The notes: generated by a model from the letters alone, not told the origin. A stretch of DNA of 64,000 nucleotides from an uncultured Algibacter sp. (GCF_947487605.1 NZ_CANKXK010000005.1:62001-126000), one strand, 5' to 3'; positions 26,846-36,363 are shown, counted from the stretch's first letter. Translations and numbers: made by a program.

Positions 26846-27307
26846 TCAGTTTTTATTGCAAGTAGATTTTCTTCTAGTATCAATTAAATAGATGATTTTC
26901 CATTGATCTCCATCTTTAAATAATTGAAATGAGTTAACTCCACAATGGCTAAATTCATCATTAAACCAAAACTCATAAGGTGTCCAAGCATTTGCCATAT
27001 TGCCATCTACTTGAATACTATAATCTAAAAGGCGTTCATCCCATTTCTGGTCATCGGGTCTATTAGCTATGTCGTTTATTAATTTTCCTAGTTCATTATT
27101 AACCAAAATATCTTTGCCTTCTTTGTTTCTATAAGCTGTTTGTATAATAACTTTATTCATCATAACAGATTTCATAAGAGTTGTATCTCCTTTATGAAAT
27201 CCTTCAAAAAAAGTATCAACAGCTGCTTTTACTTTAATTTTTTCTTCCATTTGTGCTTCAATTGTAGACGTTATTATTAAAACTAAGAATACTATTACTC
27301 GTGTCAT
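26846..27307 (-). CDS. Secreted NTF2-like (SnoaL-like) protein of unknown function
   Basis: A 153-residue protein with an N-terminal signal peptide (MTRVIVFLVLIITSTIEAQ). It then has an NTF2/SnoaL-like cone fold pattern: an initial helix (KVKAAVDTFFEGFHKGDTTLM), and a late strand pair (HCGVNSFQLFKDGDQWKIIYLIDTRRK) typical of this superfamily. The ATG at 27307 is chosen over a TTG two codons upstream. Such exported proteins are common in Flavobacteriia and have no assigned function. Confidence 0.75.
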   Translation of the reverse strand: MTRVIVFLVLIITSTIEAQMEEKIKVKAAVDTFFEGFHKGDTTLMKSVMMNKVIIQTAYRNKEGKDILVNNELGKLINDIANRPDDQKWDERLLDYSIQVDGNMANAWTPYEFWFNDEFSHCGVNSFQLFKDGDQWKIIYLIDTRRKSTCNKN

Positions 27308-27429
27308 TACCAATGAATTTTGAACTAATTTAAATTATAGATTTCAATTCGGATAACACATAAAGAAAAGTTTAACACTATACTTTTTAATTTATTACTT
27401 TTACATGCTATCATTTTAAACAAATTTAT

Positions 27430-28248
27430 ATGTCTGTAGCTAAGAAAGAATATAAACGTATTACTGTAAAAACATTAGTTGATATGAAAGCTAATGGTGA
27501 AAAAATATCTATGCTTACAGCCTATGATTATACTATGGCCAAAATTGTAGATGGTGCTGGTATAGATGTTATTCTTGTTGGAGATTCTGCAAGTAATGTT
27601 ATGGCAGGACATGAAACAACGTTGCCAATTACTTTAGACCAAATGATTTATCATGCCTCTTCAGTAATAAGAGCTATTGATAGATGTTTAGTTGTTGTAG
27701 ATTTACCCTTTGGAAGCTACCAAAGCGATCCTAAAGAAGCACTTCGCTCTGCCATTAGAATTATGAAAGAAAGTGGTGCACACTCTGTAAAAGTTGAAGG
27801 AGGGCGAGAAATTAAAGAATCTATAAAGCGTATTTTAAACGCAGGTATTCCAGTTATGGGACATTTAGGTTTAACACCACAATCCATTTATAAATTTGGT
27901 ACATATACCGTTCGAGCTAAAGAAGAGCAAGAAGCCAAAGACTTAATTGAAGATGCGAAAATGTTAGAGCGTATTGGGTGTTTCGCTATTGTTTTAGAAA
28001 AAATTCCTGCAGCATTAGCAAAACAAGTAGCAGAAAGTGTTAGTATTCCAATAATAGGTATAGGTGCTGGCCCTTATGTAGATGGTCAAGTTCTTGTTTT
28101 GCACGATATGCTAGGAATGACACACGAATTTAACCCACGATTTTTACGCAGATATCTTCATTTATATGAAGACATGACAAAAGCAATTTCTCAATACGTT
28201 GATGATGTAAAAACTCAAGATTTCCCGAATGAGAGTGAGCAATATTAA
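27430..28248 (+). CDS. panB: 3-methyl-2-oxobutanoate hydroxymethyltransferase (pantothenate synthesis)
   Basis: A 272-residue cytoplasmic TIM-barrel enzyme that adds a hydroxymethyl group from 5,10-methylene-THF to alpha-ketoisovalerate, the first step to pantoate. Signatures are [36 protein letters not shown] with the Mg-binding Asp, [16 protein letters not shown], and [20 protein letters not shown]. Length is typical. The RluA-like gene follows by about 90-100 bp; panC and panD are not in the window. Confidence 0.96.
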   Translation: MSVAKKEYKRITVKTLVDMKANGEKISMLTAYDYTMAKIVDGAGIDVILVGDSASNVMAGHETTLPITLDQMIYHASSVIRAIDRCLVVVDLPFGSYQSDPKEALRSAIRIMKESGAHSVKVEGGREIKESIKRILNAGIPVMGHLGLTPQSIYKFGTYTVRAKEEQEAKDLIEDAKMLERIGCFAIVLEKIPAALAKQVAESVSIPIIGIGAGPYVDGQVLVLHDMLGMTHEFNPRFLRRYLHLYEDMTKAISQYVDDVKTQDFPNESEQY

Positions 28249-28288
28249 GTTTACAGTCGCAGTCACTATAGGCAGTCTACATCACTTT

Positions 28289-28320
28289 TAAAACTTTGCG
28301 CCTTAGCGCCCTTGCGCGAT
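28289..28320 (+). repeat. Short GC-rich flavobacterial repeat (CTTTGCGCC...CCCTTGCGCG)
   Basis: AACTTTGCGCCTTAGCGCCC plus TTGCGCG is a GC-rich tandem-like motif that stands out in an AT-rich gap; it resembles intergenic repeats I recall from other Flavobacteriaceae. Low information; it might also be a chance remnant. Confidence 0.35.
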
Positions 28321-28349
28321 AAAAAAATTTACAAATAGTGGCACAAAAA

Positions 28350-29039
28350 ATGCTTTCAAATAAAAATAACCTTCAGGTACTTTTTGAAGACAACCACATC
28401 ATCATCATAAATAAACGTGCTGGGGATATTGTACAAGGTGATAAAACTGGCGACAAACCACTTAGCGATGTTGTAAAAGAATACATAAAAGAGAAATACA
28501 ACAAACCAAGAAACGTTTATTTAGGAACCGTACATAGGCTAGACAGGCCTACCACAGGTCTTGTTATCTTTGCAAAAACAAGTAAAGCACTCCCGCGTTT
28601 AAACAAGTTATTTCTTTCTAAAGACATAAAAAAAACCTATTGGGCTATTGTAAAAAACGAGCCTCCAAAAACAGCAGGCACGCTTATTCATTGGCTAAAA
28701 AAGAATTCTAAAAACAACAAATCTAAAGCACATACAAAAGAGGTTTCTGAAAGCAAAAAAGCCATTCTTCATTATAAAACCATAAAAAAACTAGATAACT
28801 ATTTTTTACTGGAAGTTAACTTAGAAACGGGAAGGCATCACCAAATACGAGTACAATTATCATCCATTGGTTGCCCAATTAAAGGCGATTTAAAGTACGG
28901 TTTTGATAGAAGCAACAAAGATGCTAGCATCAGTTTACATGCTAAGCATATTGAGTTTATACATCCTGTTAAAAAAGAAGCTATATCAATTAATGCACCT
29001 TTACCTAATGATGTTATTTGGAATGCTTGCTTGACTTAA
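28350..29039 (+). CDS. RluA family pseudouridine synthase
   Basis: About 229 residues, a cytoplasmic RNA pseudouridine synthase. The catalytic motif HRLDRPTTGLVIFAKT contains the conserved Asp of RluA enzymes, and the RHHQIRVQLSSIGCPIKGD box is the second family signature. There is no S4 domain, as in RluA and YqcB-type members. A GTG at 28338 would add four residues; the ATG at 28350 (MLSNKNNLQVLFEDNHIIII) is preferred. The exact rRNA or tRNA site is unknown. Confidence 0.88.
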   Translation: MLSNKNNLQVLFEDNHIIIINKRAGDIVQGDKTGDKPLSDVVKEYIKEKYNKPRNVYLGTVHRLDRPTTGLVIFAKTSKALPRLNKLFLSKDIKKTYWAIVKNEPPKTAGTLIHWLKKNSKNNKSKAHTKEVSESKKAILHYKTIKKLDNYFLLEVNLETGRHHQIRVQLSSIGCPIKGDLKYGFDRSNKDASISLHAKHIEFIHPVKKEAISINAPLPNDVIWNACLT

Positions 29040-29070
29040 ATTAAATGTTAATTGAGTTAGTTTTAGTATT

Positions 29071-29883
29071 TTAATTTGAAAACTGATAGTCTAGTATCAA
29101 TTGCACACCTTCATTTGGTTTTGACCTTAATTTAAAATCGGCATTTATTAATACTGCTCTACTTTTCATATTAATTAAACCTGAACCTTGTTCGATGTCT
29201 TTATCTGCCAAATTAAAACCTTTACCATCATCTGTAGCAGAAATTTTTAAATGATTTGTTTGATTATAATCCAAGACAATCGAAATGTTTTTTGCATCGG
29301 AGTATTTGACAGAATTAGATAAAAATTCTTGTAGAATTCTGAAAATAATAATTTCATGCTTTTTATTGATAAAATCTACCCTATCTCCATTAATTTGAAG
29401 CTTAGCAGAATCAAACTTCATTTTTTTAAGTCTTTCCAACTCATTAGTTATAGATTTAACTAAGCCAATATTTAATACAACATCATTATTTAGTGTTTTT
29501 GAAAGCGATCTAACTTCTTTTAAACTATTGCTTAAAGCTTCAGAAGTATCTTTAAATTTTTCTTTAATATCATCAGAAACTTGCATTTTTAAGATGCTTA
29601 ATTGCATATTTGCAAAAGAGAGTAATTGCCCAATATTATCATGTAGTTCCCAACCTATATTCTTTAATGTTTGCTCTTGAGTTTCTGTTTGAGCCTTTAT
29701 AATTTCTTCTTCAAAAGCCTGTTGCTGTTCAATTTTGTCTAGCATTAACTTGTTTTTTCGTTTTAAGAAAACTACAAAAAACACAATAAACAAAGTTGTT
29801 ACAATTACCAAAACAGCAATCATATAAACTAATAAATACCTTTCTGAAGCTGTACTAGTTAATCGTTCTGAGGTTTGCACCAT
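29071..29883 (-). CDS. Sensor histidine kinase (HisKA_3/NarL-type)
   Basis: A 270-residue membrane kinase. One membrane segment (about 18-40) leads to a coiled region. The HisKA_3 phosphoacceptor box is IGWELHDNIGQLLSFANMQL, with the His in LHDNIGQ, and the HATPase domain has the N box EFLSNSVKYSDA and a G box DDGKGF...GSGLINMKSRA. It has almost no periplasmic part, so sensing probably depends on the 7-TM protein whose gene overlaps it by 25 bp. No response regulator gene is adjacent, making it an orphan kinase in this window. Confidence 0.87.
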   Translation of the reverse strand: MVQTSERLTSTASERYLLVYMIAVLVIVTTLFIVFFVVFLKRKNKLMLDKIEQQQAFEEEIIKAQTETQEQTLKNIGWELHDNIGQLLSFANMQLSILKMQVSDDIKEKFKDTSEALSNSLKEVRSLSKTLNNDVVLNIGLVKSITNELERLKKMKFDSAKLQINGDRVDFINKKHEIIIFRILQEFLSNSVKYSDAKNISIVLDYNQTNHLKISATDDGKGFNLADKDIEQGSGLINMKSRAVLINADFKLRSKPNEGVQLILDYQFSN

Positions 29884-30581
29884 ATTAAAGCAAATGTAAA
29901 AGTTGAATACATAAGAATATTGGCAAATAAATAAATTTGCCTTCTTAAAAACATAAAATTCCAGTCTCTATTATTACTGCCAATTTCATATTCAAAATAC
30001 ACATCGTAAAATACGATGGGAGTAATAATAAGCCACCAAATAAAGATAGCAGTACTAATATAGAAATTTAATGATTTATAAAAAGTTAAAATCTTATCAC
30101 TTCGTAATGTTTCTAAAAAATAAAGTATTGAGCATAAAAAAATTATAACTGCTCCTAAAACACAAATTATTGGAAAAAAAGTATTAAAAAATTTATCCCA
30201 GTTAAAGAATATATAAACGGTAGAAATTCCTAAAAAAATGAAACTCCCAAATTTGATAATATCTTTAAATATCTTAGTTTTTAAAATTTTTTGAAAGTAA
30301 AAAGCTAAAAACATTATAGCTCCAATATTCCAAAACAATGTAGCCCACCAGTGATTTTTTTCAAGTTTAGTTCCAATTAAAAAATTTAAAAACCTATCTG
30401 GTAAAACATATCTAGTATACCCACCCAAAAAATCGCAAATGGTTAAGCAGAGTAAAAAATATACAAAAAATCTATGATAAGTTTTTTTGTACTTATTCAA
30501 CAAAAATAAGCCAGTTAAAGCTGCCATAACTTCCACAGAGTGTGTTATTAGCAAATAATTTTTTAGCATGAATTCTTCCAT
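29859..30581 (-). CDS. Seven-transmembrane protein of unknown function, next to a histidine kinase
   Basis: About 240 residues with seven predicted membrane helices, including YLLITHSVEVMAALTGLFLL, FFVYFLLCLTICDFLGGY, LFWNIGAIMFLAFYF and RQIYLFANILMYSTFTFALI. No enzymatic motif is seen. The open frame extends to 30653, but that would overlap the upstream gene; the ATG at 30581 (MEEFMLKNYL) leaves a 4-bp gap and begins just before helix 1. The end overlaps the kinase gene by 25 bp, indicating translational coupling. A membrane sensor feeding the kinase is a reasonable inference. Confidence 0.75.
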   Translation of the reverse strand: MEEFMLKNYLLITHSVEVMAALTGLFLLNKYKKTYHRFFVYFLLCLTICDFLGGYTRYVLPDRFLNFLIGTKLEKNHWWATLFWNIGAIMFLAFYFQKILKTKIFKDIIKFGSFIFLGISTVYIFFNWDKFFNTFFPIICVLGAVIIFLCSILYFLETLRSDKILTFYKSLNFYISTAIFIWWLIITPIVFYDVYFEYEIGSNNRDWNFMFLRRQIYLFANILMYSTFTFALIWCKPQND

Positions 30582-30585
30582 AAAC

Positions 30586-31098
30586 TTATTGAGGATACCC
30601 TCCAGACCCACCTGTTCCATTGTTAAATGGTAAGCCTCCTGGAATATCTTCATTTGCTAGAAAATTCAAATAAAAGCTACTAGCTTCAGATATAGATTTT
30701 TTACCAGTAGGCACAGCAAATAAAGTAGTTAAATTCTTTTTATTTTGCCCTTTGTTATTTCCATAAACTCCTAGATAAAACCTAAGTCCTGTCATTTCAT
30801 AACCTAAACTATCGGTTTGGTTTTTTGAGTATGCTATATAATTTTCTACTTCATCCAGAGACCACCAAACCCAACGATTATCTTTATTTCTACCTTGCTT
30901 TTTTGCAGCAGAATCAACAGCAGCTTGTCTAAAATCAGTCCAATTCTTATTTAATTCTTTAGCATTTGTAATAGAAATAACACCTTTTGGCTTTACTATG
31001 GCTATTTCTTCTTCCGTATCAAGCGATCTTGGACAAAAATAATACGTTAACAAAGCGCCTAGAATAAAACCAATTATAATACTCCCCAATTTTTTCAT
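30586..31098 (-). CDS. Membrane-anchored hypothetical protein in the kinase cluster
   Basis: A 170-residue protein with a single N-terminal membrane helix (GSIIIGFILGALLTYYFCP), then a soluble domain of about 140 residues, probably periplasmic. Visible features are NRWVWWSLDEVENYIAYS and a Gly-rich C-terminus (LPFNNGTGGSGGYPQ). It is not recognised as a known family beyond resembling flavobacterial hypotheticals. It is the first gene of a tight three-gene unit with the 7-TM protein and histidine kinase, so it may be an accessory sensor subunit. Confidence 0.7.
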   Translation of the reverse strand: MKKLGSIIIGFILGALLTYYFCPRSLDTEEEIAIVKPKGVISITNAKELNKNWTDFRQAAVDSAAKKQGRNKDNRWVWWSLDEVENYIAYSKNQTDSLGYEMTGLRFYLGVYGNNKGQNKKNLTTLFAVPTGKKSISEASSFYLNFLANEDIPGGLPFNNGTGGSGGYPQ

Positions 31099-31191
31099 TT
31101 TTATAAATATGTTTAGTTAATAGTTTTCTAAAAATAGAAAAAAGAAGTAACAAACTATAGCCAAATTGTAAATATTATTTTACAATAACTT

Positions 31192-31818
31192 CTATGTTGG
31201 AAAACCAAGCATTTCTCCCATTCCTACTGTAAACAGCCAACAACCATAAATAGCATGCTCAATAGACACTAAAATAGTAGATTTTGTTTTTTTATAAGTA
31301 ATCGCAAATAATAACCCACCTAAAAAGGTAAGTATTAAAACTAATACATTTCTAAAGAATAAATGTGCCAAAGAAAACAGAATAGCGTTTAAAAAGATGA
31401 ATAAAATTTTGTTTGTAAAAAAAGAATTATATCGATGGAAATAAAATGTTCGATAAACTAATTCTTGTGGGTATACAGAAAAAAAAGTATAAATAAAAAG
31501 GATGAACACCCATAACTTTGGTTTATTAAATACAACAGAAAAGAGTGTCTGAGCATCAGTTTTCCAAACAAAAAATGTTGTTAGTAATACTATAATAGCT
31601 AATTTAAGAAAGGTTTCTTTCCAAAATAATTTCCATTGTAACTGTTTGGCTAATTTGAATTTTTGATTTTCTACTTTTAGCAAGACTAGAATAATGTATA
31701 CAAATCCTATTAAGCCAATGCTTAATTTAATCCAAATAGAATAATTTAATGCAAAACTTATTGGGATTAGTATATAGATTGCTAAAAATTCTATTGCCCT
31801 ATAGCGGCTTGTTTTCAT
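31192..31818 (-). CDS. CPBP family intramembrane metalloprotease
   Basis: A 208-residue integral membrane protein with about six to seven helices. The CPBP (CAAX/Abi) motifs are present: PQELVYRTFYFHRY, a QE variant of EExxxR; SLAHLFFRN; and SIEHAIYGCWLFTVGMG. These carry the metal-binding Glu and His residues. Roles of bacterial CPBP proteins range from peptide processing to immunity to one's own bacteriocins; nothing here fixes the role. It starts 2 bp after the Lrp gene stop (31821), so the two are probably co-transcribed. Confidence 0.83.
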   Translation of the reverse strand: MKTSRYRAIEFLAIYILIPISFALNYSIWIKLSIGLIGFVYIILVLLKVENQKFKLAKQLQWKLFWKETFLKLAIIVLLTTFFVWKTDAQTLFSVVFNKPKLWVFILFIYTFFSVYPQELVYRTFYFHRYNSFFTNKILFIFLNAILFSLAHLFFRNVLVLILTFLGGLLFAITYKKTKSTILVSIEHAIYGCWLFTVGMGEMLGFPT

Positions 31819-31820
31819 TT

Positions 31821-32279
31821 TTAAAAATTAATTATAGTAGAATGTTTTACTTCATTAATAACAAACATGCTTTGGGTACTACCAATATGATTAATTGTGG
31901 TTAACTTTTTAACCATAAATTCTCTAAATGCTGCCATATCTTCAACTAAAACCTTCAGAAGGTAGTCATAATCGCCACTAATATGATAACACTCTAATAC
32001 TTCGCTTAATTTTTTTACTTCATTTTCAAAGCTAACAACATATTCTTGACTATGTTTTACCAGTTTTATATGGCAAAATACAACGAAATTTTTTGCCACT
32101 TTTTCTTTATTCACCAAGGCAATGTACCTATCTATAAAGCCTGCCTTTTCAAGTTTTTTTATACGCTCATAAACTGCGGTAACAGATAAATTTAGTTTAT
32201 TGGATAGCTCTTTATTAGTCTGCTTACTATCTGTTTGCAAGTACTCAAGTAATTTCTTGTCTATTATATCAAATACCAT
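31821..32279 (-). CDS. Lrp/AsnC family transcriptional regulator
   Basis: A 152-residue DNA-binding protein. A winged HTH (about 1-60: LLEYLQTDSKQTNKELSNKL and VYERIKKLEKAGFI) is followed by the RAM/AsnC ligand-binding domain (about 65-150: CYHISGDYDYLLKVLVEDM). It is divergently arranged with the methionine gamma-lyase-like gene, with 158 bp between the start codons, so it is likely to control that gene in response to an amino acid such as methionine. The ligand is inferred. Confidence 0.9.
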   Translation of the reverse strand: MVFDIIDKKLLEYLQTDSKQTNKELSNKLNLSVTAVYERIKKLEKAGFIDRYIALVNKEKVAKNFVVFCHIKLVKHSQEYVVSFENEVKKLSEVLECYHISGDYDYLLKVLVEDMAAFREFMVKKLTTINHIGSTQSMFVINEVKHSTIINF

Positions 32280-32437
32280 AAGTGAAGATTTTTAACTTAA
32301 AACTATGTTTTGAATGAAAATACAAATAATAAATCTAAAATAAATCTAAATATTAATTTTATTTTCTAATTAAATCAATAATCATTGTTTTTTAATCTAT
32401 AATTATTCAATTTTGAAACTATAAAACAAATAAGATT

Positions 32438-33664
32438 ATGGCATTTAAACCAGCAAATAACATTCAAGATTTACAATACTTTGGTGAGTTTGGAGGTGTT
32501 AATCCTTCTATTTCAGATTCATCAACTTACACATTTTTATCTGCTAAAACTATGTTCGATACATTTGAAGGTAATGCCGATGGATGCTATTTATATTCAC
32601 GTCACTCATCACCTTCTAATTTATATTTAGGTGAAGCATTAGCTGCAATGGAAGGCACAGAAACTGCTAATGTTTCTGCTTCTGGCATGGGAGCTATAAC
32701 TCCCGTTTTATTACAATTATGTAATGCTGGTGACCACATAATTTCTAGTAGGACTATTTACGGAGGCACATATGCCTTCTTAAAAAACTTTACACCAAAA
32801 TTTAGTATTAAAACCTTCTTTGTAGATATTACCAAGTTAGATATTGTAGAAGCTGCAATAACAAAGAATACTAAACTAATTTATTGTGAATCGGTGAGTA
32901 ATCCACTTTTAGAATTAGCAGATATTGCTGGTTTATCAGAAATTGCAAAAAAATACAATTTAAAATTAGTTGTTGATAATACCTTTTCACCTCTGTCAAT
33001 TTCGCCTGCAATTTTGGGTGCTGACATTGTTGTACATAGTTTAACAAAATTTATAAATGGATCTAGCGATACGGTTGGTGGCGTAATATGCGCTAGTCAA
33101 GAATTTATAAATGATCTAAGAAACGTGAACAATGGTGCTTCTATGCTTCTAGGTTCAACAATGGATAGTTTGAGAGCTGCATCTATTCTAAAAAACTTGC
33201 GCACTCTGCATATACGTATGCAGCAACATAGTAAAAATGCCCTGTTTTTAGCTGAAAAATTTGAGGAAGACGGATTGAAAACCGTCTATCCTGGATTAAA
33301 ATCACACCCATCTCATAATTTATTCAAAAGCATGATGAATGAACAATATGGCTTTGGTGGTATGCTTACCATAGATGTAGGTTCTCTAGATAAAGCCAAT
33401 GAATTAATGGAAATGATGCAAAATAAAAACTTAGGATATCTGGCAGTTAGCCTTGGGTTCTATAAAACGCTATTTAGCGCTCCTGGAAGCTCTACGTCTT
33501 CAGAAATTCCAGAGGATGAACAAAAAGAAATGGGGTTAAGTGATGGACTAATTCGCTTTTCAATTGGCTTAGATGCAGATATAGATCGCACTTACCAAAT
33601 GATGCGAACATGCATGGAAGAATTAAACATTTTGAAAGGCAACAATAAATTTCAATATGTTTAA
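32438..33664 (+). CDS. Cys/Met-metabolism PLP-dependent lyase, methionine gamma-lyase-like
   Basis: A 408-residue cytoplasmic PLP enzyme of the cystathionine gamma-synthase/MGL family. The motifs are YSRHSSPSNLYLGEALAAMEG, SASGMGAITPVLL, VDNTFSPLSISPAILGADI and VHSLTKFINGSSDTVGG, where the Lys forms the Schiff base. It starts MAFKPANNIQDLQYFGEFGG, as in flavobacterial homologues annotated as methionine gamma-lyase. It would release methanethiol, 2-oxobutyrate and ammonia; other substrates such as homocysteine or cystathionine are possible. A CAATTTTG one-mismatch -7 element lies upstream at 32408-32415. It is probably under control of the divergent Lrp regulator. Confidence 0.87.
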   Translation: MAFKPANNIQDLQYFGEFGGVNPSISDSSTYTFLSAKTMFDTFEGNADGCYLYSRHSSPSNLYLGEALAAMEGTETANVSASGMGAITPVLLQLCNAGDHIISSRTIYGGTYAFLKNFTPKFSIKTFFVDITKLDIVEAAITKNTKLIYCESVSNPLLELADIAGLSEIAKKYNLKLVVDNTFSPLSISPAILGADIVVHSLTKFINGSSDTVGGVICASQEFINDLRNVNNGASMLLGSTMDSLRAASILKNLRTLHIRMQQHSKNALFLAEKFEEDGLKTVYPGLKSHPSHNLFKSMMNEQYGFGGMLTIDVGSLDKANELMEMMQNKNLGYLAVSLGFYKTLFSAPGSSTSSEIPEDEQKEMGLSDGLIRFSIGLDADIDRTYQMMRTCMEELNILKGNNKFQYV

Positions 33665-33671
33665 CTAAAAT

Positions 33672-34694
33672 TTATTTGCCTTTTAGTCTTTCCCATAAAG
33701 CATTAAGAGCATCTGAGACATTATCTTCATTACGCTCAAAAGGCTTCATATTTAATTCACCTTTGTCTTCGAACAGTCGAAACTTAAAAACCGATGAGTT
33801 TGATGCTTCATCACTTGTGAGCGGGTAACGCAAATCATTATATTGATATTCATTATCGCTCAACTTGTAGATACTGTAATAATTATTACTAAACCAAGCT
33901 AAATCTTTTATACGCTTATAATCTTTGGTATTCAATGCACGTTCCTTATGTAACTCCTTAAAATCCGAGAATCTATTTTCTTTATCAAATAAAGAATAAT
34001 AACCGACATAATAAATCGAGTCTGTTTCGGCTACTCCATACCATAAAATATTGTTGAAAATCGTGGGTTGAGAGAAATAACGCTTATAAGCTATCTTATT
34101 AGTATGCAGCGATTTTTTAAAAAGAGCATCCATATATAACTTATTCCCTAAAGTAAACAACAAGTATAACGAACTTATTCCAATACCAAATTTTAAACAA
34201 AACCTTCTTTTATCTGAAGTTCTCTTAAAAAACATCAAAAAAATTATACAAAGTAGAAAGGGAATAGTATATAATGGATCTACCACCGCAATATTATTAA
34301 AAGCAACTCTATAATTGGTAAAAGGCGTAAATAATTGTGTGCCATAAGGCGTAAAGCAATCAAGAATCGGATGCGTAAAAAGAGACCAAAAGAACAAACT
34401 TATCCAATTATGTTGCGTTGTTGCATTAAAGCGCTTTCCAGAGTTATAAAATTTGTATGCCAGCCATCCTAAAAGAAAAGCAGCTAGTACAGCAAACAAA
34501 ATAGAATGCATAAACCCTCTATGAAATAACATGGCATCAATTTCATTCCCATATAGTAAATTACCAACGTAAACATCTAAGTCTGGAATAGTACCACCAA
34601 TTGCTCCAAATAACAATGCTTTATTTCCAATTTTTTTACCGAGAACAGCTTCTCCACAAGCAGCACCTAAAACAATTTGGGTTAATGAATCCAT
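33672..34694 (-). CDS. YdjM-like membrane-bound metal-dependent hydrolase (DUF457)
   Basis: A 340-residue inner-membrane protein. It begins MDSLTQIVLGAACGEAVLGK, followed by GAIGGTIPDLDVYVG and FHRGFMHSILFA. These contain the conserved Asp/His residues (PDLD, HRGFMHS) of the LexA-regulated YdjM-like hydrolase family. THPILDCFTPYGTQLF is the second His/Asp box. About five membrane helices occupy the first 200 residues, and the soluble C-terminal part is more variable. Family members are thought to be phospholipase-like, but the substrate is unknown. It converges on the lyase gene with a 7-bp gap. Confidence 0.85.
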   Translation of the reverse strand: MDSLTQIVLGAACGEAVLGKKIGNKALLFGAIGGTIPDLDVYVGNLLYGNEIDAMLFHRGFMHSILFAVLAAFLLGWLAYKFYNSGKRFNATTQHNWISLFFWSLFTHPILDCFTPYGTQLFTPFTNYRVAFNNIAVVDPLYTIPFLLCIIFLMFFKRTSDKRRFCLKFGIGISSLYLLFTLGNKLYMDALFKKSLHTNKIAYKRYFSQPTIFNNILWYGVAETDSIYYVGYYSLFDKENRFSDFKELHKERALNTKDYKRIKDLAWFSNNYYSIYKLSDNEYQYNDLRYPLTSDEASNSSVFKFRLFEDKGELNMKPFERNEDNVSDALNALWERLKGK

Positions 34695-34786
34695 AAAATT
34701 TCATATTGAAGTGCAAAAATACTGAACTAATTCCATTTGCATACATGAAGCTAAAATCGTAACATTACGAGACTAAAAATTCTCCT

Positions 34787-36259
34787 ATGCAAGACGATAA
34801 TAACATTTCCGAATTTAAGGCAGACAAGCAAAACATTATTGAAAATACAGAATTAAACATTTGGGAAGCACTAATTCCAGTAATTGCTTTAATGGGGTTA
34901 TTGGCTTGCAATATTTTCTTTGCTGATGGTGTAATGTTTGGAGATTACTCAAATCAGATAATATTATTAATAGGAGGCGCTGTTGCAACTCTAATTGGCT
35001 TTTTTAATAAAGTTTCTTTATCTATAATGCTTGCTGAAGTATTAGAAAACTTGAAAAGTATTATTACTCCTGTAATGATTTTATTTCTAGTAGGTGCATT
35101 AGCTGGTACTTGGCTTGTAAGTGGTGTAATTCCAGCAATGGTATACTATGGGTTACAAGTTTTAAACCCGAGTATATTTCTACCAGCTTGTGTCATAATT
35201 TGTGCAATTATATCCATAGCAACAGGTAGTTCTTGGACAACTTCGGCAACCGTAGGTATTGCTTTAATAGGAATTGGGAGCGCTTTAGAAATTAATACAG
35301 GTATGATTGCTGGTGCTGTTATTTCGGGAGCATACTTTGGCGATAAAATGTCTCCTTTAAGTGACACCACCAATCTAGCTCCAGCAATAGCTGGGACAGA
35401 TTTATTTGCACATATTAGATACATGACACTAACTACTGTACCAACAATTTTAATAACCTTAATAGTATTTTCAATTATTAGTGCTACTATTGAAACATCT
35501 GGGAACGCAGATATAAGTAATTTACTAGGATCAATTAATGGAACTTTTATCATTACGCCTTGGCTGTTTCTTGTACCTCTAGCAGTAATAATTTTGATAT
35601 TAATAAAGGCTAAGCCAATAATAGCCTTAAGTGCTGGCGTATTAATAGCTGCTATTTTTGCTTTTATTTTTCAACCTGAGGTTTTAAATAATATAAGCAG
35701 TTCTAAAATGAGCTCAGTTATTAGTTCAATTTTTACAGACACACAAATAGCAACTGATAATGAGAAATTAAATGAATTATTTTCAGCTGGAGGCATGAAA
35801 GGAATGCTTTGGACAATTTTTCTTATAATATGTGCGATGGTTTTTGGTGGCGTTATGGATGGCATTGGGGCCTTAGCAAGAATAACTAGAGTACTATTAT
35901 CTTTTGCATCTTCAGTTTTTGGTTTATTCGCAAGTACTGTAATTAGCTGTTTAGGTCTAAACACAATTGCTTCAGATCAATATCTAGCCATTGTAATACC
36001 GGGTAAGATGTTTAAAAAAGCCTTTGACGATAAAGGTTTAGCTCCTGAAAATTTAAGTAGAACTCTTGAAGACTCTGGAACTGTTACTTCTGTTCTTATT
36101 CCTTGGAACACCTGTGGAGCCTATCAATCTGGAGTACTAGGGGTTGGTGTAGGAGAATATTTCTTTTATGCCATATTTAATTGGTTAAGCCCATTTACAA
36201 CACTTTTATTTGCAGCACTTAGAATTAAAATAAAAATTTTAAGCACAAAATTGACATAA
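34787..36259 (+). CDS. nhaC: Na+/H+ antiporter NhaC family protein
   Basis: A 490-residue integral membrane protein with about eleven to twelve helices. It has an N-terminal cytoplasmic extension (1-30). Family motifs are SSWTTSATVGIALIGIG, VISGAYFGDKMSPLSDTTNL, and a late SRTLEDSGTVTSVLIPWNTCG, matching the two half-sites of the NhaC/IT-superfamily transport core. It exchanges sodium for protons and so supports salt and pH homeostasis, consistent with a marine organism. Confidence 0.9.
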   Translation: MQDDNNISEFKADKQNIIENTELNIWEALIPVIALMGLLACNIFFADGVMFGDYSNQIILLIGGAVATLIGFFNKVSLSIMLAEVLENLKSIITPVMILFLVGALAGTWLVSGVIPAMVYYGLQVLNPSIFLPACVIICAIISIATGSSWTTSATVGIALIGIGSALEINTGMIAGAVISGAYFGDKMSPLSDTTNLAPAIAGTDLFAHIRYMTLTTVPTILITLIVFSIISATIETSGNADISNLLGSINGTFIITPWLFLVPLAVIILILIKAKPIIALSAGVLIAAIFAFIFQPEVLNNISSSKMSSVISSIFTDTQIATDNEKLNELFSAGGMKGMLWTIFLIICAMVFGGVMDGIGALARITRVLLSFASSVFGLFASTVISCLGLNTIASDQYLAIVIPGKMFKKAFDDKGLAPENLSRTLEDSGTVTSVLIPWNTCGAYQSGVLGVGVGEYFFYAIFNWLSPFTTLLFAALRIKIKILSTKLT

Positions 36260-36294
36260 ACTATAGCTTTATAAATTTTAAAAATAATTATACA

Positions 36295-36324
36295 TTGCCA
36301 TTCTTTTTGCATTCAATATATTTG
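36295..36324 (+). promoter_or_regulatory. Promoter of the peroxiredoxin gene: TTG - N19 - TATATTTG
   Basis: TTG (36295-36297) and TATATTTG (36317-36324) are separated by 19 bp, a full match to the Bacteroidota TTG/TAnnTTTG promoter. It ends 39 bp before the ATG. Confidence 0.7.
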
Positions 36325-36363
36325 CAGCCAAATATAAAATTTAACAAAAATTAATATAAAAAA

